DNA of 64,000 nucleotides, taken from contig JAUJYZ010000723.1 in the NCBI GenBank assembly GCA_033675265.1, forward strand, positions 1 to 64,000, given 5' to 3'. Shown here one piece after another: positions 57,605-64,000 of this stretch (position 1 is its first letter; the number at the start of each line of letters is the position of its first letter). The notes beneath the pieces are model-generated. The model was not told the origin of the DNA, searched no databases, and saw only the letters and a list, made by a program, of their open reading frames with translations. This stretch comes from Actinostola sp. cb2023. Taxonomy: Eukaryota > Cnidaria > Anthozoa > Actiniaria > Actinostolidae. A program made the translations under genes and the position numbers.

Positions 57605-58446
57605 TCACAATAGATCAACACAATAAACAGACAGGACAAAATATTCGCATTCTCCCATTTGTAGTACGGATGTCGGAAATGGCAGTGTAAACAAATTACC
57701 ATCTACATTTTAAATAGTATGAGTTTTAAACGTAAGAGTTATCAATCGAAAAACATAGCTACCACTAAGGGATACTGTATTGTACTGTAATGAAACTAGC
57801 TTTATAACTAAAAGGCTAAAATTTATACCATCAAGTTTCGAGATTCGCCGTCAATCATCAGCGGCAACAATTATATCAATACACAACACTTCAGGCGTGG
57901 AGCTATTCAGCCGTAAAGTTTTTAACATTTTATGGGAATTTTTTTTAGCTTAGCAGACATGAATTTGAGGAACGACGGGAAAAATCTAATGATTAAAGCT
58001 GCGTCTCGTGACACATGCTGAAAGGAAACCACAGGGAACACTTGGTACTTTCACGCGATTCCACTTTGGCCTCCTCCTCCCCAATCCCATGCATCCAGGA
58101 CCACCAATTAAAGCTGCTAGTCCATTCGCAAACGCCGGTCATGTACTGCATTGATATGGAATCGCTACATACACACACACACACAGTTTATTGTACCTCC
58201 CAAATACAGGTCCCCATACAGGCTGAAAGTGAAACGTACTGAGAGGAAGTCGTGCCCCCCAAGGAAAGGGGCGGGGATCGATATGATCGTCTTCTCTTTT
58301 AGGGGTATAAATTAAGGTTTTTGGTACGCACCTTCGTGTAGTAAAGGAGAGAGAGATCGTTTATTACATAATTTACAAAGCAAGTTACGTAACTAGTATT
58401 TACAAAAATATAGCCGGAGTGATTCCAATGATCGAACCTAGGCATT
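57605..58446. other. Non-coding, CA microsatellite, no gene
   Basis: Only short ORFs. A short (CA)n run is at 58169-58184. Nothing else is recognised. Confidence 0.4.
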
Positions 58447-59155
58447 ACTAAGCTACTTGTAGCCTCTTCTTACGGTGTTTTATCCGAGGATATTGGTTCC
58501 GAGGATATTGGGTTACCTGTGGTCTCCCGCGGTTAATTAACATGAAATTCAAGAAAGGCTGATACTACGTAGAAATAAAAAGCTTAACACAACACCAACA
58601 TGATAGAGCAAGAGAGAGCATAGTTCTTTAGCATAGTTTGTCTATATGCATTCCGTGTAGGATTGGTTTTGTCCATCCACACCTAGGTTAAACGCAACAC
58701 CAACATGATATTTTGGATTCTTGCCCTTTGAACCATATTACCGCACGTGTTGTGGTGTGAGCCAATGGGCAGGTTTCTAAATTTGAGCTGGTTGAGTTTC
58801 AGAGTCGACACGTAAGTAACATACATTGGCTTTCTGAGTTGGTGTTTGTTGCTCTCGCTACACCGTACCGATGAGTTCCAAAAGAACGAAACAGCTGTCT
58901 ACGGTTGCCGATCCTGGCTCTCTCTTGCTCTATCATGTTGGTGTTGTGTTAAGCTTTTTATTTCTACGTAGTATCAGCCTTTCTTGAATTTCATGTTTGC
59001 CATATGTATAGCTGATTAGATCTTTTACAGATCCTACGTATACCTACAGCATTTTCGTTCACGGTTCCCTCTTTCAGGTTAATTAACCCCCACCACAGGT
59101 AACCCAATATCCTCGGATAAAACGCCGTAAGAAGAGGCTATACAAGTAGCTTAAG
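58447..59155. mobile_element. About 700-bp imperfect palindromic element
   Basis: The left arm (AGCTACTTGTAGCCTCTTCT, then TTATCCGAGGATATTGG, then CTTTCTTGAATTTCATG in complement) is inverted at 58905-59155. Long exact arms surround ATCATGTTGGTGTTGTGTTA. The centre (about 58620-58910) has no long ORF. The left arm has a duplicated CCGAGGATATTGG. Confidence 0.75.
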
Positions 59156-59649
59156 GCATTACTAAATAACTATTTATGATCATGAATGTCTCTAATTTAA
59201 AATTGAACTGTCTTTAAAGTGGCTTTGAAACTGAAGCTAAATCAAAGTGTTTTTATTTCAAAATACCTCAAAGACAAATCCATTAAAAATGAGAACAAGA
59301 AAACTAAGAGGAAAGGACAAGAAAAAAAGGGAGAAAATGAACCGTGCCAAAGCGAAGAAGGCAAAAAACACACAAAAAAGATAAACTCCTGTGAGACTCG
59401 AACTCCGGACCTTTGGCTCAGTTGATTTTGGTCATGGTCCCACCCCTCCCGTATCAAAGGAAAGACGAAAAAGAAATCTCGGAAAAAGGAAATGAAAAAT
59501 AAATAATGGAACGATTCTCCCAAGCTAAGACATTCTTAGAAGCTGAGATATCGAATCGACTTACGTTAAGGGTGAAGATTTCGGCCCCACCCGTTCTATT
59601 CCGGTGCTATCATTAAACTACATGCAGCTCCTAACCAAAAGGCCAGTGA

Positions 59650-59775
59650 GGTAAGGGATATCCGGCCCCTGGAGAACTCGAGTGGCCATGTTGGTGGTAC
59701 CATGCAACAAGAGAAGCTAATGAGGAATGCTTTATTGTTGTCTGAATCCAACATGGCCGCCATGACGTCACGAGC
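59650..59775. mobile_element. Inverted repeat with GTGGCCATGTTGG ends
   Basis: GAGTGGCCATGTTGGTGGTA and CCAACATGGCCGCCATGACG are inverted. A related pair with GGCGGCCATGTTGGTTGAAC is at 22920-22995 and its mirror 37410-37485. Confidence 0.6.
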
Positions 59776-59832
59776 AAACCAGCAATGCCTCTAGTCACAT
59801 ATAGTAATACAACAGGAACATAATAATAATAA

Positions 59833-60020
59833 GTCGAACCTCCCGTAAGCGACCACCCAAAATGTCAAGTTTTGTGGTCGCTTATGAGAGGTGGTCGCTT
59901 ACGAGAGTTTCCAACTGTGATTTTCACCATGCAACTGTAGTAATTTTACTTGGAACTGAACTTTTGGTATTTTGGAAAGCCGGTCGCTTACGAGTGGTCG
60001 CAACCCGAGGTTCAACTGTA
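59833..60020. mobile_element. GGTCGCTTACGAG-type MITE
   Basis: GTCGAACCTCCCGTAAGCGA at the left and GAGGTTCAACTGTA at the right are inverted ends. TGGTCGCTTACGAGAG and variants occur four times inside. This word family is common in several invertebrate genomes (from memory). Confidence 0.7.
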
Positions 60021-60146
60021 ATAACTTTATTTCTGTCAGGTAAAATAGCAGTTTCCTAATACAACAGGAACATCTCATTCCATACTTCGTCCATTCCTCC
60101 CCTCCTTATTTTTACTCGAAACAAATACAAGTCCAATAAGGCGGGT

Positions 60147-60160
60147 TTTATTCTTTTATT
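60147..60160 (-). terminator. Candidate poly(A) signals of ODF2
   Basis: On the minus strand two AATAAA hexamers lie about 260-270 nt past the ODF2 stop codon (complements of 60147-60152 and 60155-60160). Confidence 0.5.
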
Positions 60161-60418
60161 ACATGGTTATACAACTATACAATGCTTTAAAAAAATCTAG
60201 TTAAAGAATCAGACGTAACTATAAAAATAGACGGAAAAATTGTAAAGGCGTATGTAAAGAAGTCCAGGAATGAGTGACATTAAAAAAAAAAAAAATTTGA
60301 TGAAGAAATTTGAAAATGTTGACGCTTGAGTTGATTAAAAATGTTAAAACGTAAATATATATCATAAAAATATATCTGAAGGTTGTATAAAGTCTATAAA
60401 AATAGTTTATAAAAGACA

Positions 60419-61932
60419 TTATCGTGGAGACTCGAGTTCGTCGAACACGTCTGAGTAGGAAGACTTGAGAAACGCGACGTAGTTTTGCATGCTTCGTGTC
60501 GTACTGTTGGCTTGTTCTAAACGGTCTTTCATGTCGTGTAGCTTGGAGTTGAACCTTCTCTCAGCCTTGGAGAAAATCGTGGAAAAGAAATCGTTAGATT
60601 GCTGACAAGACTGGTTGAGATTTAGCAAGAAGCCCAAGAAGGTACAGTCGATGTACACGGTGCAACATTGCGCGCAAAAATAAAAATAAAACATTGCGCG
60701 AAAGAATAAAAAAAAACATTGTGCGCAAGAATAAAAAAAAAACATTGCGCGCAAGAATAAAAAAAAACCATTGCGCGCAAGAATAAAAAAAACCATTGCG
60801 CGCAAGAATAAAAAAAAACATTGCGCGCAAGAATAAAAAAAAACATTGCGCGCAAGAATAAAAAAAAGCATTGCGCGCAGACGATGACGCGTGGACATAA
60901 CCTTTAGGCTCCGTCCACACTATTCTAAAACGATCGAAAACGGAGATGTTTATCTATAAAAACGGAGGTCTTCGAAAACGCTTTCCAAAGCGGAGACTTT
61001 TGAAAACGTAGGTCTATCGTTTTAGTGTGGACGGCAAAAACGGAGCTTTTCAGAAACGACTGACGTCACAACCGGAGCTTTTCAGAATAATCTACGTCAC
61101 AACTCAGCCGATAGCATCGCTGGCGCTACTGGAGCATGCGCATTGAACAGAAAAAACGTCCGAGCAGAGCGTGGTTGGATCAGTCTCACATGCGCTCACT
61201 ATTGGTTGTTTGATATTTATGGAACGGACTGCTATAGGGACTGGGGATGACGACATATTCAGTACCAGTCCCTTGGTCTCACCTCGTCTTTGGCTCGCTT
61301 CATGGATGCCGCGCTGGCCGTGGCACGACTAAGCTGTGTTTCCAAATCGACAATCCTTGCTTGAGCTGCGCGCTCCTGAATGAGAAACAAACCAACGTGG
61401 TAGTTAGGGTGCGTTCGATTGACCGTATTCCAGAATAGGAATACACAGAATAACATCCCTAAATCGCTGTCACGCAGCTACTGTCCACTGTAAAATAAAA
61501 CGATTCCTTGTTGTATCATAATAAAGTTACAAGGAACAGTTTGGCCAATTTTAAATGTGCTGAAATAAAATAATATGATGATAGTGGAGATATTGGTTCG
61601 CTGAATCCCCTCCGAACCCCCTCCGAACCCCTCCGAACCCCATTTGAGCTGCTACTGCTGCTGTTTGCTAAAGTTTACTGACTGGTTTAGACGTTCGCAT
61701 TGTTTCAGTAGAATTGTCCACTATTGGATATGAACCCGCGATCCCGCGGGATCTCTTTCTTGTCCCTTGAGCATTCGGGATAGCCGTGTTCTACTGTATT
61801 GATGTTGTTATTGTTTACCTTGGCAACATTTTTATCTCGCTGCATCTCTGCCTGTCTTCTCGCCTCGGAGAGTGAAGACTCGAGTTGTGACGTCAGGCGA
61901 ATATTTTCTGCTCTCAAATCCTCCAGTCGTTG
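60419..61932 (-). CDS. ODF2: ODF2/cenexin-like coiled-coil protein, last three coding exons
   Basis: The exons are 61819-61932 (38 codons), 61283-61375 (31 codons) and 60419-60565 (48 codons plus TAA). All junctions are GT-AG in phase 0. The product is a continuous heptad-rich coiled coil: QRLEDLRAENIRLTSQLESS, then ERAAQARIVDLETQLSRATA, then AERRFNSKLHDMKDRLEQAN. It ends STTRSMQNYVAFLKSSYSDV and FDELESPR. The block RSMQNYVxFLKSSYxxVF is the conserved C-terminal signature of ODF2, a protein of the centriole distal/subdistal appendages and of sperm outer dense fibres. The tail after it is shorter than in mammals. Upstream exons lie beyond the 84-bp array and outside the window. Confidence 0.92.
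60660..60885. repeat. 25-bp array (TTGCGCGCAAGAATAAAAAA), intronic in ODF2
   Basis: About nine units of CATTGCGCGCAAGAATAAAA with a variable A run. TTGCGCGCAA is palindromic. In gene sense the array gives alternating poly-T and TTATTC tracts, and it ends about 100 bp upstream of the last ODF2 acceptor (60566). Read-through ORFs with FFYSCAQ repeats are artefacts. Confidence 0.9.
60905..61060. mobile_element. CCGTCCACACTA...TAGTGTGGACGG MITE
   Basis: CTCCGTCCACACTATTCTAA and TTTTAGTGTGGACGG are inverted ends, with AAAACGGAG and CTTTTGAAAACG words inside. A tail with GGAGCTTTTCAGAA repeated twice follows to about 61095. Confidence 0.7.
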
Positions 61933-62045
61933 CTATGGAGACAAAAGTTTAGCTTTGTTGCAGTCAGTTAAAACGACTCGGAAGTCTTTATCAAAATTGC
62001 TTAAAAAGTCCTCTATATATCCCACCGCTGACACCAGAGCAAAGG

Positions 62046-62222
62046 AAAACACTAGATAGCAATGACCTAAACCAGGTCAAGATTTGAATAACAATAGATG
62101 CGTCGTTCTACAAAGACATGTCCTTTGTAGAACGAGGCATATCTAACAATAGTTCCTATTGTTGTACAATAGTTCCTATTGTTATTCAAATCTTGACCTG
62201 GTCATTGCTATCTAGTGTTTTC
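62046..62222. mobile_element. Hairpin MITE with TIR AAAACACTAGATAGCAATGA
   Basis: AAAACACTAGATAGCAATGA and CCAGGTCAAGATTTGAATAA are inverted exactly at 62172-62222. The centre contains a small TTCTACAAAG hairpin. It is in an ODF2 intron. Confidence 0.85.
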
Positions 62223-62362
62223 CCAGGTGGCGGCTAAATGGGATGCCTCAAAAGGACCTTCGAGTGTCAAACAATAGAGCGAATCTATTGTGTTACTGCA
62301 TCGTTCTATTGTGTTATATTAATGAGGTCCTTTTGAGGCATCCCTTTTAGCCTCCACCGTTT
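62223..62362. mobile_element. MITE with TIR TGGCGGCTAAATGGGATGCC
   Basis: Same family as 15250-15376, inserted directly against the end of the previous MITE. Arms CTAAATGGGATGCCTCAAAA and TTTTGAGGCATCCCTTTTAG. Confidence 0.85.
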
Positions 62363-64000
62363 CCTTGTATGTATACTTCGTATGTATACTTCGTAGTTCG
62401 TCTTGAGTAGGTGAGAGGGGTGGGGTGAGTCATTGTACTTACTTGTCAAGGTAATCAGACTTTGTATGTATACTTCGTAGTTCGTCTTGAGTAGGTGAGA
62501 GGGGTGGGGTGAGTCATTGTACTTACTTGTCAAGGTAATCAGACTTTGTATGTATACTTCGTAGTTCGTCTTGAGTAGGTGAGAGGGGGGTGGGGTGAGT
62601 CATTGTACTTACTTGTCAAGGTAATCAGACTTTGTATGTATACTTCGTAGTTCGTCTTGAGTAGGTGAGAGGGGTGGGGTGAGTCATTGTACTTACTTGT
62701 CAAGGTAATCAGACTTTGTATGTATGCATCGTCGTCAGTTCGTCTTGAGTAGGTGGGAGGGGTGGGGTGAGTCATTGTACTTACTTGTCAAGGTAATCAG
62801 ACTTTGTATGTATACTTCGTAGTTCGTCTTGAGTAGGTGAGAGGGGTGGGGTGAGTCATTGTACTTACTTGTCAAGGTAATCAGACTTTGTATGTATACT
62901 TCGTAGTTCGTCTTGAGTAGGTGAGAGGGGTGGGGTGAGTGATTGTACTTACTTGTCAAGGTAATCAGACTTTGTATGTATACTTCGTAGTTCGTCTTGA
63001 GTAGGTGTGAGGGGTGGGGGGTGGGGTGAGTCACTTTGTACTTACTTGTCAAGGTAGTCAGTACTTACTTTGTAATACTTTGTATGTACTTCGTAGTTCG
63101 TCTTGAGTAGGTGAGAGGGGTGGGGTGAGTCATTGTACTTACTTGTCAAGGTAATCAGACTTTGTATGTATACTTCGTAGTTCGTCTTGAGTAGGTGAGA
63201 GGGGTGGGGTGAGTCATTGTACTTACTTGTCAAGGTAATCAGGACTTTGTATGTATTCGTAGTTCGTCTTATGAGAGGGGTGGGGTGAGTCATTGTACTT
63301 ACTTGTCAAGGTAATCAGACTTTGTATGTATACTTCGTAGTTCGTCTTGAGTAGGGGAGGGGGGTGGGGTGAGTCATTGTACTTACTTGTCAAGGTAATC
63401 AGACTTTGTATGTATACTTCGTAGTTCGTCTTGAGTAGGTGAGAGGGGTGGGGTGAGTCATTGTACTTACTTGTCAAGGTAATCAGACTTTGTATGTATA
63501 CTTCGTAGTTCGTCTTGAGTAGGTGAGAGGGGTGGGGTGAGTCATTGTACTTACTTGTCAAGGTAATCAGACTTTGTATGTATACTTCGTAGTTCGTCTT
63601 GAGTAGGTGAGGGGGGGGGGTGGGGTGAGTCATTGTACTTACTTGTCAAGGTAATCAGACTTTGTATGTATACTTCGTAGTTCGTCTTGAGTAGGTGAGA
63701 GGGGGGGGTGAGTCATTGTACTTACTTGTCAAGGTAATGTACTTTACTTGTCAAGGTAATCAGACTTTGTATGTATACTTCGTAGTTCGTCTTGAGTAGG
63801 TGAGAGGGGTGGGGTGAGTCATTGTACTTACTTGTCAAGGTAATCAGACTTTGTATGTATACTTCGTAGTTCGTCTTGAGTAGGTGAGAGGGGTGGGGTG
63901 AGTCATTGTACTTACTTGTCAAGGTAATCAGACTTTGTATGTATACTTCGTAGTTCGTCTTGAGTAGGTGAGAGGGGTGGGGTGAGTCATTGTACTTACT
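62363..64000. repeat. 84-bp minisatellite, at least 19 copies, in an ODF2 intron, running off the window
   Basis: The unit is TATGTATACTTCGTAGTTCG, TCTTGAGTAGGTGAGAGGGG, TGGGGTGAGTCATTGTACTT, ACTTGTCAAGGTAATCAGAC and TTTG. Some units are shortened (about 63060-63100, 63240-63275, 63700-63745) and G runs vary. In ODF2 sense (minus) each unit reads CACCCCACCCCTCTCACCTA and CTCAAG, then 43 nt, then GTAAGTAC, so it has the form acceptor, short open segment (TNYEVYIQSLITLT), donor. Confidence 0.93.

Noticed and set aside
59385..59450. tRNA-like B box (GAGTTCGAGTCTC on the minus strand)
   Set aside because: GTTCGAGTC resembles a tRNA B box, but no acceptor stem, D arm or A box could be built. At most a decayed tRNA-derived SINE.
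60419..60920. Hydrophobic FFLFLRAM-repeat protein upstream of the ODF2 last exon
   Set aside because: It is read-through of a GCGCGCAAGAATAAAA array in the intron. The true exon starts at 60565 after an acceptor.

Overview
The window looks like animal nuclear DNA. It is AT-rich, has split genes with GT-AG introns, and is crowded with small inverted-repeat transposons (MITEs), minisatellites and one LINE remnant. Three animal genes can be read across their splice junctions: a FUBP/KHSRP-type KH-domain protein (twice), a Bcl-2 family protein, and the C-terminal end of ODF2/cenexin. A partial HECT-like exon lies near the left end. The style of the MITEs and the low gene density suggest a marine invertebrate, perhaps a sponge or cnidarian. 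The sequence alone does not fix the phylum.

Layout. 1-9198: HECT-like exon (1315-1632), then nested MITEs and four tandem arrays, the last a 38-bp satellite ending at 9198. 9199-50995: one 41.8-kb palindrome with its axis near 30,200. The left arm carries the FUBP-like gene on the minus strand (exons 29312 down to 15699), and the right arm carries it on the plus strand (31092 to 44715). Both copies begin at the same internal exon, just before KH1, because the axis falls in an upstream intron. The N-terminal exons and promoter are absent from both. The left copy has five exons with indels. The right copy has one extra base, in KH1. 52361-56849: a complete-looking two-exon Bcl-2 family gene on the minus strand, with a 63-bp minisatellite filling its intron. 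56919-60146: MITEs. 60419-61932: the last three coding exons of ODF2 on the minus strand. 62363-64000: an 84-bp minisatellite in the next ODF2 intron, running off the window.

Two things stand out. First, the palindrome is either a very recent fold-back duplication or an assembly or read fold-back artefact. The two arms differ by small indels, and disagreement rises towards the axis. Second, all six intronic minisatellites found in the three genes lie directly upstream of a 3' splice site: 0, about 43, 62, 100, 130 and 430 nt away. Several have repeat units that carry splice-site-like motifs in the sense of the gene. The clearest is an 81-bp array made of seven extra copies of the acceptor and first bases of the exon that follows. 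A separate set of four spaced 27-28-nt segments downstream of FUBP has AG and GTAATT at every border, and a MITE family has GTAAGT and CAG near its two ends. Together these suggest a genome in which tandem duplication and small transposons keep producing candidate exons and introns.
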